From contig OZ218950.1 in NCBI GenBank assembly GCA_965112735.1, positions 248,001 to 312,000 of the forward strand: DNA of 64,000 nucleotides. The letters are read 5' to 3'. The notes beneath the pieces are model-generated. The model was not told the DNA's origin. It did not search any database and saw nothing but the letters and a program-made list of their open reading frames with translations. Positions 39,614 to 50,528 of this stretch are shown piece after piece; position 1 is the first letter of the stretch, and each line of letters opens with the position of its first letter. Made by a program: the position numbers and the translations under genes. Source of the DNA: Phaeosaccion multiseriatum. Lineage: Eukaryota; Ochrophyta, other classes.

Positions 39614-41784
39614 CTACACAAGCGGCTTCTTCCGAGCCAGCGACCTCGCCCTCTTCTCTGGCCATGGATACGTCTGTGCCACCCCCGTGAGTGCCTCCGC
39701 CAACCCCAGTACCGCAACAATCCATTTCGGCAGCAGGCCCTTCTCGAAGCTCCAGTGCACGGCGTTGGGCAGGTAGAAGATGTCACGCAGCAGTTGCCAC
39801 GCGAGGCAGCGCTTCCTCCGAGCAAGCTCCTTCAGCTGCTCCTGGAGCCGTGCTTTCCGGAAGGCGGAATCGTCTGTGTGTGTGTTGTGTGTGTGTGTGT
39901 GTGTGTGAGTGTGTGTGAGTGCCATCCATTGGGCGCATGGTGGGGTGGGGTAGGGTAGAGGCCAGAGAAGAGGGGTGGTGTTAGGTGGTGTGGGGGGGGG
40001 GGTAGGTTGGGGGGGGTGCATACATAGGGCACACGCGCTGGAACTGAAATTGAGGCCGCTGTTTTTTAAAGGTATGGAGGGTGGGCGGGGTAGCAATGGT
40101 GGTGGAAGGGGAGGAGCGGAGTGGAGAGGCCGGCGCCTCTGAAGCGGTGCTCAGGTACACTTGGGGAGGAGAAGCGAAGAGTAGGAGATGAGTAGGCAAG
40201 ACGGGCATGGCTTGGCCACTTGTAAAACACGTCTGCTTACTCCCATACGCCTGACCTGTGCTGCTGAGCTCCTCCAGTTGCCGCACCACCTCCTCCTCCT
40301 CTTCCTTCCTCTCCCTCTCCTTCAGCGTCACCACCCAGAAATCCACAATGACATAAAAGAGCCACGCCCAGTTGCTGCGCGCGAACAGCGTGTCCCCGCT
40401 CATCCTCACGAACTTGGGGGTAGTGTACGCAGCCCACCCCAAGTGCTCCAAGGGGTGGTACCACAGCATGGACCACGCCTGGAGCCTGGGGAAGGGGGGA
40501 GGGGGCAAGGGCGGGGAGAAAGGGCCATTGGGAGGGCCGTAGGAGGGGGAATGTAACGGAATGTAACGGCTGTAGGAGGGGGTGGGTGGGTGGCAAGAAG
40601 GGGCCGAGGGTACAGGGCCAAAAAGGGAACGTCTGACCAGGAAGGCCAAGAAAAGGGCAAAGTCAAGACAAGTTGAGGTAAAGTGTAGAGAGGCCCTGCG
40701 CACCTTGTGAGTGTCCGAACTGTGGGCGATTTAGAGCCCCCTGCCCACGAATCATCTTTCAGCGCCTGCCATGCGCTGGTGCATCCAAAGATTCTCATTA
40801 GACATCTGCGGGGAGGGGGGGGGAGAGAGGGAGGGGATGAGACGACCAGTGGACACACGCAATAGGCAAACAAGGGCACGGCAGACATGTGCGAGAAAGG
40901 GTGCGATGCATCGGCCGCTGAGGAGCCAAAGTCTCCCCTCCTCGGGCTCCTGGGGGAAATAGGAAGCAGACTGACGAGATTGGTCGATTCGGCTTGGTCG
41001 ACTGAAGCTCCCACGCCGTTGCATCCTTACCGAGTCATACTTATACTGCTATACATCTCTGCAAGGCCTACCGCGGCCGTTGATTCCTCGCCATTGATCC
41101 TCCTCAGCGCGAAGGAGAGGGTGGACATTGTGTACCTGAGAGTGAGGGAAGGAGTGTGTGTGTGCATGCGAGAGAGAGAGAGGGGAGAGAGAGAGAGAGA
41201 GAGACGGGGGAGAGAGGGTGAGCAAGACAGAACAACAGACAAAGATAGTAGAAGGGGAGCGGCAGAGGGGGCTGAGTGAGGACAGTTGGAGGGGTGGACA
41301 ATGGCGAAAGAGAAGGGAAGGAGGTGGTGCGGTGAGCTGGTTTGTTTCTCGGGTCCGAGGCGTCCATTAAAGCTGAGGATGTAGCATCGCTCGTCGATCG
41401 ATTCGTCTCCACTGGTTTAGTGGTGCGGCCTAAAGCAAGTTGAGGTTGAGCGAGACGAAAAAACTGCGAAATCGAGGAGCAGAGCAGCAGCTCCGCGCAG
41501 CAGCAACAGCAGAGGGGGCTCGGTCTATCGCTCACTCACCCCATAAGCTTAATTGTCTTGTCGGCATAGGCCAGCTGCGAGGAGTACCCAACAAAGGAAG
41601 AGAGGAGGGAAGGCTCGTCTCCTCCGTCATAGCTCGAGCAGCTGAGACTGCGTGCCACTACCGGTGGCGCCAGCCCCTCCTTCCCTTGGCCCGCTGGCTC
41701 TTCCATAGAGGCGAGCAGGCCTCCGTCTCCATTGCTCTCGTCCTCCTCCCCCCTCCCCTCCTCCTTGTACTCCTCCTTGGCCAT
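39614..41784 (-). CDS. PEX11-like peroxisomal membrane protein (about 313 aa)
   Basis: Five exons: 41784-41540, 41135-41031, 40805-40704, 40485-40256, 39873-39614; all phases agree. PEX11 proteins bend and elongate peroxisomal membranes before division. The visible family pattern is SSQLAYADKTIKLMGYTMS near the N-terminus, a mid region MTRCLMRIFGCTSAWQALK, the hydrophobic WYHPLEHLGWAAYTTP, then WAWLFYVIVDFWVV. A highly charged ERERKEEEEEVVRQLEEL loop follows, and the C-terminal LPNAVHWSFEKGLLPKW and AVLGLAEALTGVAQTYPW. The N-terminal ~60 residues are acidic and Ser-rich and not family-specific. The first two introns are pyrimidine- and GA-repeat-rich. It shares a 166-bp divergent spacer with the next gene. 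The family call is from pattern recognition. Confidence 0.78.
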
Positions 41785-41950
41785 CGCATACGCGAAGTGG
41801 TCAAGGCGAAAGGAGGGAGGGGGCTGAAATTCAAATTCACCGTCCTAAATCTTCACCTTCTGCGCCTGAGAGGCTGGGATATAAGACGTTCTCCTCGGGG
41901 CTGCTTCTTCCTATCCGCTTGAGCCTACCCACGGCTGAAGACTTAAGAAG
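41785..41950. promoter_or_regulatory. Divergent promoter region between PEX11-like gene and unknown membrane-protein gene
   Basis: A 166-bp spacer, the shortest head-to-head interval in the window. GGGATATAAGACG at about 41876-41888 is a possible TATA-like element for the plus-strand gene. Confidence 0.45.
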
Positions 41951-43999
41951 ATGGGGAACGCTGGGTCGTCTTCAGGGGGCTCGGGTTCGTCCCCCGACCC
42001 CAACCACCCCATCTTCTCGTCCATCTCTCCAGCCCCTCCACCATCGGCAAGCGCCATTGAGGCTGCGGCCAGACAGGACGAGGAGAGCGGGGTGCATCGA
42101 GGGACGATGGGGGCTGCGGTTAGAGAGCATGGAGTGCCGGGGATTGCGGCTTGGGCGGTCCAGGGCAGAGGAAAGGACAAGGCGGCGGGGAGTAGTGGTA
42201 GCGGTGGTGGCAGGAGCAAAAGTAGCAAGAACAATAATGGAGAGGCGCAGGAAAGACGGGAAGGGAAGGACTCGACGGAGAATAAGAAGAAGAAGAAGAG
42301 GAGGAGGGACGAGGGCTCTGCTGCTGCGGCGAGGGGGGGGCCAGCGAGGCGGGCAAAGGACGGCAGGCTGGACAAATTATCCGGAAGTCACCGTGTGGAG
42401 CGCTACGTAGGACAGGAGCTCGTCGATGGGGAGTCTCTCACAGATCAGGTGCTGAGGAAGGCGGGTCTTCCGCAGCGTCGCCCCAAGGGGATGGTAGAGG
42501 AGGAGATGGAGCTGGAGAGGAGGAGAGAGGAGCTGCGAAAGAAGAGGGCGGCCAGGGCGGATGACAGGCTTAAAAACCTCACCCCATTCCAAATCAAGGC
42601 GATGGATCTCCTTACGAAGGGCCAAATTACAAGTACGTGCTTCGCCATGGACGCTTTGCCTCTTGTTGTGTCTGTATGTCTGTCTGTCTGTCTGTCTGTC
42701 TGTCTGCATGCCTTTGGAGTTATTGGTGCAGGTTGCGGGGGCATGTAGCACCTCGCCTTCTTTGTCTTGCTGACGCTGTCTGTGTGCTCATTTATGGTCT
42801 ACACCACACTTTGTTTTGCCCGTGTCCGGGGGGCACACAGGCTTTGTCGCGGCATCGCTGGCCGCAGCCAAGGCGACGTTGCGGGGAGAGAATGTGCTCG
42901 AGGTGAGCACTCGGGCGGGTGCCCGGGCATTTTTCCTCACCTTTCCCTTCCTGGGCGGGGCGGAGTTCTCGCAAAACATTAGGGGCGACAAGAAGCTTGG
43001 AGAGACCAATTACGCCATCGGAGGGGCCTCGGCAGGCGTTTTCTACGGCGTTGTATGTACGTTCGTACTTAGTGTGCTTGTTTGGAGGAGGTGGTATGGT
43101 ACCTAGTGTGTCGTTTGGAGGAGGACATCCTCCTGTACGTCTCTGTACGTCTCTGCCGTTGTCTCTGTCTCTGTCGCTGTTGTCGGTGGAGCGCTCCATC
43201 GGCTCAGGGGGCTCGAGAAAGCGAGTGTGCGTTTGTGTACGCTGTGCTGCGGGTGCTGGGCTGACGAGGAGGGGACGGCTGTGGCGGACGGAGGGAAGGG
43301 GAGGGAGGGAGGGAGGGAGGGAGGGAGGGAGTGAGGTATACCAAGCTGGACAATACTCTCCGGAGTACTGCCAAAGGTCGGGTAGTCCGACAGACGATGA
43401 CCTCTGCTCCCTCTCTTGCCGCCCGTTGCGGAGCGCGACGATGCTCAGCTGCTTCACTTCTCTCACCCACACATGCCCACACGCTTGTCCGTTCCTCTGC
43501 TGTCCCTTCTCTCTTGTCCCCTCTTTCTCGTGGCGGGGAATTACACACCACCCCGTTGGCTTGGCCGCGTTTTGTGCCTTGGCTGCTGTGGGGGAGCACA
43601 GACGGGATTCGGTCGGGACTGAAGGCCGCAACAGGGCTGTCTCTTCTGGGCTATGGGGGTTTCTGCTCCTACATTTGGCTGAGGGACTACATCATTGAGG
43701 TACGGAGAGGGGAGGGGAGGAGAGGAGAGGGGAGGGGAGGAGAGGGGAGAGGAGGGGAGGAGGGGGGAGGGGTGGGGAGGAGAGGGGAGGAGAGGGGGGA
43801 GGAGAGGAGAGCGGAGGGGAGTGAGGGGATGGGAGGGGAGGGGGGCTGCGGGGCATGCGGAGCGTCGAGGAAGCGGAAGTGTGCCCGCACGAGAAAGGCG
43901 ACAGGCTTCTCTTCGCTTCCTCCCTCGGACAGGATGACCAGAGCGTGGCTTAAGCATCGCTTTGCTTGCTCGCTCTTGACAACACTGCACCACATGGCG

Positions 44000-44034
<35 letters not shown>

Positions 44035-44346
44035 TCGCTGTGCGGCTTGCAGGTGGAGGAGGACGAGAGGAAGAACGGCCGTGCCGGCTTCCTCTTCTAC
44101 GGCGTGCCCAAGCGGCAACCCAAACAAAGAGAGCACCCGATTTTGGCCGACAAACCGCTCAAGCATCCGCCTTGGACCCCTCCGAGAAAGGGCGGCGAGG
44201 CAGCAGGAGTAGGGGAAGGGGAAGGGGGAGCCGGTGGAGACGGGGGCGTGAGAGCGAAGGACGAGAGCAAGGCGGCGGCGGCAGCGGTGGTGGTAGCAGC
44301 AGGGCAGGACGGGGGGGCAGGGCAGGGTCGGAGAGGCCCGAGCTAG
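41951..44346 (+). CDS. Unknown membrane protein with possible N-myristoylation and glycine-rich Tim17-like helices (429 aa)
   Basis: Four exons: 41951-42632, 42841-43056, 43602-43699, 44053-44346; phases agree. The N-terminus MGNAGSSSGG fits an N-myristoylation signal (Gly2, Ser6). Residues about 20-200 are low-complexity and basic (KKKKKRRR), ending in a charged helix EEEMELERRREELRKKRAA. Residues about 215-335 hold several hydrophobic, small-residue-rich helices. The clearest is NYAIGGASAGVFYGVVYGIR, rebuilt across the intron, followed by LSLLGYGGF and YIWLRDYIIE. Such GxxxG-rich helices occur in the Tim17/22/23 and related inner-membrane families, but I cannot confirm that. The last ~95 residues are hydrophilic with a Gly/Ala-rich tail. 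Function unknown; it may sit in an organelle membrane facing the cytosol. Confidence 0.75.
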
Positions 44347-44669
44347 CATGGGCGCCGGTCAGAAGCAGGCGGAGAAAGAGGTGTCACTCACTTGCCTTAA
44401 CATGCAGTAAGCATATGGGAATAGACGCGACTTTTTTCCCCGTGGGAGGGTGGACTTGGATACACACAATATTATTACATTGTCCATTATTTTCGTTTCA
44501 TTGTCTGATGCCATGAGCTCCCCCCCCTCATGCCTGGTGCATAAGCTCCCTCCCGTTATGCCTGCCTGGGCATGAGCTCCCCCCTCCTCCTCCCCTGAGG
44601 TCCTCGCGACTCGCTCTTCACTGGACCCTCCGGCGGCAGTGCAGCGAAGGGCAGTGACAGGTATATCGG

Positions 44670-44800
44670 TCACTCACTCACTCACTCACTCACTCACTCA
44701 CTCACTCACTCACTCACTCACTCACTCACTCACTCACTCACTCACTCACTCACTCACTCACTCACTCACTCACTCACTCACTCACTCACTCACTCACTCA
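44670..44800 (+). repeat. (ACTC)n microsatellite
   Basis: About 130 bp of pure ACTC repeats. The HSLT frame across it is an artefact. Confidence 0.95.
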
Positions 44801-44940
44801 CACTCTCACTCGCGCTCACTCACTCACTCTCACACACACACCTCTACTACACGCACATCACCTACTGTGTGTGCGTGCGTGCGTGCGTGTGTCTGCACAG
44901 AGTGTGCGCACATTGTGTGATCTCTGGTGGAGCTATCTAT

Positions 44941-44969
44941 CGATATCGATTTAAAATCGATATCGATTT
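44941..44969. repeat. ATCGAT-rich inverted repeat
   Basis: CGATATCGATTT is followed by AAAATCGATATCG, giving a near-perfect 25-bp palindrome. It overlaps the perfect 16-bp palindrome AAATCGATATCGATTT at 44954-44969. It is conspicuously AT-rich for this genome. Confidence 0.85.
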
Positions 44970-45049
44970 AATCAATACAATTGATCCTCACCTCGCGTCG
45001 ATAAGAATAACTGAAACCGGTTTGTGTGCTCAAAGATCGGTTCCACAGT

Positions 45050-45442
45050 ATGCAGTCGGGCCTTCACACCTTACTTGACAACCCCCCCTCCCCCACCGGC
45101 AGTTACTACTTGCTCTTGGGCGTCTCCTCGGGACAGGAGCCCCCCCCCCGCCTCTGCGCCACAAGCTTGGCGCCAAGCATTCTGCAGGCGGCATTGGCCG
45201 TTGGTTACGCAGCAGTTGGTTCCGCAGCAGTTGGTTCCGCAGCAGTTGGTTCCGCAGCCGTTGGTTCCGCAGCCGTTGGTTCCGCAGCCGTTGGTTCCGC
45301 AGCAGTTGGGTTTTACGCAGCCGTTGGTTCCGCAGCAGTTGGGTTTTACGCAGCCGTTGGTGCGCAGCAACCGTTCCATCGCGAGGGGAAGGTAGACGAG
45401 GAGGAGGGGGGAGCCGAAGCGGGTGAGAAGGAGAGAGAGTAA
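45050..45442 (+). CDS. Doubtful ORF encoding AAVGS repeats
   Basis: A 131-codon ORF starts MQSGLHTLLDNPP and includes SYYLLLGVSSGQE. It then has about eight copies of an AAVGS/AAVGFY repeat from a 15-bp tandem DNA repeat, and an acidic tail. A possible 3' splice site (CCACAG) sits just before its ATG, so it could also be a terminal exon. Nothing matches a known family, and the repeat DNA is read in several frames on both strands. The antisense of this stretch may belong to the end of the YeeE-family gene. Low confidence that it is translated. Confidence 0.25.
   Translation: MQSGLHTLLDNPPSPTGSYYLLLGVSSGQEPPPRLCATSLAPSILQAALAVGYAAVGSAAVGSAAVGSAAVGSAAVGSAAVGSAAVGFYAAVGSAAVGFYAAVGAQQPFHREGKVDEEEGGAEAGEKERE
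45197..45366 (+). repeat. 15-bp tandem repeat with GCAGCAGTTGGTTCC units
   Basis: About eleven units of GCAGCAGTTGGTTCC or its GCAGCCGTTGGTTCC and TTTTACGCAG-containing variants. The GCAGCAGTTGGT part is the left half of the dispersed element found across the window. Confidence 0.9.
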
Positions 45443-45507
45443 GACAGTATCTAGTGAAGTGTAATGGAAAGCGAGTGAATTCCTCGGATGTTTGTTTCCT
45501 TCCCCTC

Positions 45508-45645
45508 CCTCCCTTCCTCCCTCCCTCCTTCCTTCCTTCCTTCCTTCCTTCCTTCCTTCCTTCCTTCCTTCCCTCCTTCCTTCCTTCCTTCCTTCCTTCC
45601 CTCCTTCCTTCCTTCCTTCCTTCCTTCCTTCCTTCCTTCCTCCCC
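45508..45645 (+). repeat. (CTTC)n microsatellite
   Basis: About 135 bp of CTTC with occasional CCTC, immediately past the last recognised exon of the YeeE-family gene on the opposite strand. Confidence 0.95.
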
Positions 45646-45664
45646 CGACCACCCAAGCACGCAC

Positions 45665-46211
45665 CCACCCCACAATCATGGCGGGCAGGTAGTAAAGCGC
45701 CACACTGGAGGAGCCCGTCGTCCCCACCATAACCGCTGAGTGAGGAGGGAAGAAGTGGAGCATATGAGAGGGAGAGAGGAGGGAGGAGGGAAGGAAGGAA
45801 GGGAGGGGGTGGTTGGGTGAGTGACAGAGGAGTGGTGGAGGAGGGAAGTGAGCGAGTGAGTGTGTGTGTGAGTGAGTCGGTGTGTGTGTGTGAGTGAGTG
45901 AGTGAGTGAGTGAGTGAACGAGTGAGTGAGTGAGTGAGTAAGTAAGTGAGTGAGTGAGTGAGTGAGTGAGTGAGTGAGTGAGTGAGTGAGTGAGTGAGTG
46001 AGTGAGTGAGTGAGTGAGTGCGTGAGTGAGTGAGTGAGTGAGCGTGCCTCAGGTGCCGGAACCGACCCTCTCCTACCTGGCCCCGGACACATGCCGCCGA
46101 CGGCCCATCCTACCCCGAAGATGGCGGCCCCGAGGACGAGCTTGGCATCCACCACTTTGTTCGTCGGTATCTGTGAGGAGAGAGACAGACAGACAGGCAG
46201 ACAGGCAGACA

Positions 46212-46242
<31 letters not shown>

Positions 46243-46245
46243 GGG

Positions 46246-46282
<37 letters not shown>

Positions 46283-48196
46283 GGGGTCAGTTCCGATTGC
46301 CTCTTTTGGGGCCACCCATCCAAGGCAGTAAGTCAGCAAGTCATTGAGTAGTTCTTCAGCGGCACAACGTCCTCCTACCTGGAAGCTCGTGGGGCACCCT
46401 GCCGTGAGTGCGTGTGTGCCCTCGCCACCCTCGGCCTCCGCCTTGGGAGGGCCACTGGAAGAGCCACCGGTAGGAGCGAGGAGGGGTGCACCCTCTGCCC
46501 GCTTGGGAGGGGCACTTTCTGCAGCAGCAGCGAGGAGGGGCTTGTCAAAGCGCTTCGTGATGAAGCGGAAACCAAAGAAGCACAGCGGTACCGCAGACCC
46601 CATGACGAACATGAGGGAAGGGTCCCAATTATCGGGACCCAAAGTAAGGAAGTTCCAGATCTTGGCTCTGTCGCCCATGCCCTGAGGGAAGCAACAGTTA
46701 CAAAACAACAGTTACAAAAGGAGAGGAGAGGAGGAGGGGTCGAGATGGGGTAGGACCAGGCGTTAGGTGGGCATGGAGGGCGCTCGTGCCATTGGGATGG
46801 ATCAAGAGGAGGAGACCAACCCAGACATTCCCGAGTTTCAAAGACAACCCCTTTGGTCTGCGCTGTCCTGTCCTGCCCATACACCTCTACTCTACCCTGC
46901 CCTGCCCACGCAGCTCTACTCTACCCTGCCCTGCCCATACACCCCTTCTACCCTGCCCTACCCATACACTTCTCTCACCGAGATGCCCAGGCCGACTGAG
47001 AACATCGCCCCGCACAGCGCCGACACCCACGACGTGTTGAATCCTATCCGCATCTCAGTGCCCTTCGCCAGAGCCAACACCGCCGCTGCCAGGCTCACGG
47101 CCCTTACGGTGTCTGACTTGGGCTCGACGAGGGACCCGACGGCGGGGGAGCCCAGCAGTTGGTGATACGCGAGGGTGGTGGAGTTGATGACACCGACAGA
47201 CATGAAGGTAGCGACAGCGACGATGCTGCGCTTGGAGAGGCGAGACAGCCCCGAGATACCGTGGCCGCTGAGGGAGGAGGAGGCAGGAATGGAGTGGTGG
47301 TGGTGGTGGTGGTGGTAGTGGTGGTGGGGAGAGGGGCGGGAGGGGGGGTTAGGGAGGGTGGAATGGCAGGAGGGAGAGGATATGAGGGAGAGGGAGAGAG
47401 GGAGAGAGGGGAGAGATGGAGAGAGACACCTTTGCCGACATTTGTGTGTAGTGTGTTTGTTTCCCTCTCTACCCTGCGTGTGTGTGTGTTCCTCCAGCTC
47501 GTCTTGCCTGGTGCATCCGTTTGCCAGCCTGGTCCCGAAGCCCACGAGCAGTCCCCCTGTCATGAGCTGCAGGGGTGAGGAGGACACGCCTCCTAGTCCC
47601 ACACAGCCGGGCAGCAAAGAGTCGATGGCTAGAGAGCCCAGCACGAAGCCTGGGATAGAAAGAGGGTGAGGAGGGAGGGTGAGGAGGGAGAGAGGGGGGG
47701 AGGGGGGGAAGGCAGCCAACGCCCGCACAGGAGGCAAAATTCCTTCCAAGATCAGAGCCATACTGAGCCAAGCCACTCAGACGACAAAGAGCCACAAAAA
47801 GAGCTTCTTTCTTTCTTCCTCTTTCTCCCTCTCTATCTACGACATCTCTCTCTCTCTCTCTCTCTCTCTATGTGCGTCAAGCTCTCGGCGTTAGTAGTGC
47901 TATCGCACGTGCCTGCAGCGTAAGGGCCCTTCCAGTAGAAGGTAGACGAGAAGTCCTTGGACCCTAGCATGTCGAAGAAGCCCGACAGACCAGTGAGTCT
48001 CCCCGTTGCCAGCACTGTCGACGCAGAGGCGGAGGGAGGGGCATATGGTAAGCGGAGAAAGAGAGGAGGGGAGGTTTATGAATCGGAAAGTGACGCGGGC
48101 AAACTTACGGTAGTAGCACGTCGAGACGCCCAGGATAAGCCCTCCCGCAGAGGCGGGTAGTGGCGAGAATGTCGTGGGTGTTATCGGCAACTCCAT
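45665..48196 (-). CDS. YeeE/YedE-family sulfur transporter (thiosulfate-type permease), 3' end uncertain
   Basis: Exons: 48196-48109, 48014-47913, 47649-47508, 47267-46979, 46681-46379, 46170-46077, 45735-45665; phases agree. Members are multi-span membrane proteins that import thiosulfate or related sulfur compounds. The signature NGCTSGHGISGLSRLSKRS is rebuilt across an intron, and the second-half signature GAAIFGVGWAVGGMCPGP is present; both conserved cysteines (NGCT, MCPGP) are intact. Other family-like pieces are ASAGGLILGVSTCYY, GRLTGLSGFFDML, LMTGGLLVGFGTRLANG, GMGDRAKIWNFLTLGPDNWDPSLMFVMG and a Pro/Ala-rich cytosolic linker. So the two half-domains are fused as in YedE. Two introns have GC donors (CAG|GCACGT and AG|GCAAGA). 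The last exon after PAMIVGW is unclear because repeats follow. It lies head-to-head with the CoA-disulfide reductase/rhodanese gene. Introns show it is nuclear, not a bacterial contaminant. Confidence 0.9.
45897..46052 (+). repeat. (GTGA)n microsatellite in intron (CTCA on coding strand)
   Basis: About 150 bp of GAGT repeats fill the last recognised intron of the YeeE-family gene. On the coding strand they read CTCA. Confidence 0.95.
46184..46280 (+). repeat. (CAGA)n/(GCAG)n microsatellite in intron
   Basis: Tetranucleotide CAGA passing into GCAG repeats lies in the intron between exons 5 and 6 of the YeeE-family gene. Confidence 0.95.
47154..47173 (+). repeat. Dispersed element, coding copy in the YeeE-family gene (antisense)
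   Basis: AGCAGTTGGTGATACGCGAG; the opposite, coding strand reads AYHQLLG, a third translation of the same DNA. Confidence 0.85.
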
Positions 48197-48412
48197 GGCT
48201 GCTAGCAAGGTTGCACGACAGGAGATGATGCGGAGTGTATAAAGGGCACAAGACTTTTTTTTCGGAAATCAGGCGGAGCGGAAGGGATATCCGTATCGAT
48301 ATCCGGAAGGTCGCCAGAAAAGGCGGAAAGGCCGCCAAAAGTACGACGTAAGGCAATGAAGAAAGAGCTGGCGCGGGGGGAGGAAGGGGAGAAAAGGAGA
48401 TCATTATCAATC
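48197..48412. promoter_or_regulatory. Divergent promoter region of the sulfur gene pair
   Basis: A 216-bp spacer between the transporter start (48196, -) and the CoA-disulfide reductase start (48413, +). TATAAAG at 48238-48244 on the plus strand is a good TATA candidate for the reductase gene, about 170 bp upstream of its ATG. CCGTATCGATATCCGG near 48290 is partly palindromic. Co-regulation is inferred. Confidence 0.55.
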
Positions 48413-49390
48413 ATGAGTGAAAGGAAGAGAGTGATCATCGTTGGAGGAGTGGCGGGGGGCGCGTCTACAGGTGAGGATGGAGAGAAGAGAGAGAGAGGGA
48501 GAGAGAGAGGGGGGAAGGGAGAGGAGGAACAAAGAATAAATGTCCTGAACTCGTATCGAACAGGAGCGAGGCTCAGGAGGCTCGAGGAGGATGCGGAGAT
48601 CATCATCTTTGAGAGAGGCCCCGACCCTTCCTTTGCCAACTGTGGCATGCCCTACTACATCGGTGCGTGCGCTCTGAACTTTTACTTTTGGTTCGTCTAA
48701 AGTCCACGTAAACCCACCCTCCACCCCTCCCCTCTCTGAAGCGAGCACTACAGTAGCCAATCCTCTACTGTCTACTTCAACCCAGCCTCCTGTACTCCTC
48801 TTTCTGTTGAGTGCAGGTGGGGAGATTGAAGACAGGAGAAAGCTCAACGTGCAGAGCGCGGCATCGCTCAAGAGGAGACTGAACCTCGACGTGAGGGTCC
48901 GAACAGGTACTTGCTTGGCCTACTTCAGGGGGGAGAAAAGTGGAAGGGAGAGGTTTTGTGAGAGGCAGCAGCAGGCAGCCGCAGGAGCCAGCAGCAGGGT
49001 GGACAGTAATGACTGCTGAGAAAGAAAGAGAAAGCGACAATGTCGGGGGGGGGGGGATTTCCAGACTGAGATGCATACGTGAACCCCTATCCGCCGCTCA
49101 ACTCGTTTGTTCCTGCCGCCCCCCACACATTACTGCAAAGAGGTGGTGTCAATCGATAGAGAGGCCAAGACGGTGGAAGTTCGCCCTGTGGGCTCGGCCG
49201 TGACGACCACGGAGACCTACACGCACCTCGTGTTGAGCATTGGCGCACAGCCCTTCACCCCTCCGATACCGGGCATCGACAGAGGTACGCGTGTCTACGT
49301 GTGAAGTGAGATTGATTGATTGGTTGTGCGGTGAGACAGAACAGACAAGGCGTCTCTTTCTGCCCGTCTCCCTCCCTCCCTCCCTCCCTC

Positions 49391-49444
<54 letters not shown>

Positions 49445-49445
49445 T

Positions 49446-49495
<50 letters not shown>

Positions 49496-50491
49496 TCCTC
49501 GCCTGATGGCTACTCAGTCTACGCTGGGCCTGTCACCTGCCGTCCTTTCCTCCTCCTCCTCCGCTCGTTGTATGCTTACACCTAAAAAAGCCCAATTGCA
49601 GTTGCGTTTGTGACACCCAAGCACTCATACCACGCACCACCGTGACGATCGTTCCGCGACCTTGCCCCAGACACCAACTTCGTGCTCAGAGACCTCACAG
49701 ACATGGACAAGATCTTTGCCCGCCTCACGGGAGGGACGAGGGACGGCCAACAAGAGGGCTGCCGAAAGGCCGTCATTGCGGGTGCGTGTGTGCGTATGTG
49801 CGTGTCGAGTACCCTTCGTAGATGCTTCGTATGTGTCAGTCCCCAGAAGCAGAAGCAGGACGTTGTGGGTGCACGCGCATGTGTGTGGGTGCGTGTGTGT
49901 GTGTGTGTGCGTGTGTGTGCGTGTGTGTGCGTGTGTGTGTGTGCGTGTGTGTATGTGTGTGTGTGTGTGCGTGCGTGTTCTCACAACCACTCCTTTCCTC
50001 ACCCCTCCTCTGCAGGGGCGGGCTTCGTGGGTCTGGAGATGGCCGAGCAGCTGCAGCGGCGTGGGCTTGACGTTCACCTCGTGGAGGCGGCCCCGCAGGT
50101 GCGTGCTGGCCCCTCCACTCACTCACTCTCCCACGCACTCACTCACTCCCTCACTCACTCACTCACTCCCTCACTCACTCACTCCCTCACTCACTCACTC
50201 ACTCACTCACTCACCCACTCACCCACTCCGTCACTCACTCACTCACCCACTCCCTCCCTCCCTCCCTCCCTCCCTCCCTCCCTCCTCGAAGGTGTTGACT
50301 CCTCTCGACCCCGAGATGGCCGCCCTCTGCCAGGTGTGTGCGTGCGTGTGACGTTAGGGGAAGAGAATCAAAGAATTCAAGCATCTGGCGATGTAACACT
50401 GCATATGATCTTTGTCCACCCCATCCTCGCCCTTGCCCTCTTCGTGAATGACTGACTGACTGACTGGCTGGCTGACTAAATGAATGACTGT

Positions 50492-50528
<37 letters not shown>

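Larger units (their letters stand above)
44347..45049. other. Intergenic region with (ACTC)n array and ATCGAT palindrome
   Basis: The region includes an (ACTC)n microsatellite at about 44670-44800 and CATGAGCTCCC repeats near 44513-44583. A GTGC-rich patch lies at 44868-44890 and a near-perfect inverted repeat at 44941-44965. No gene was recognised. Confidence 0.55.
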
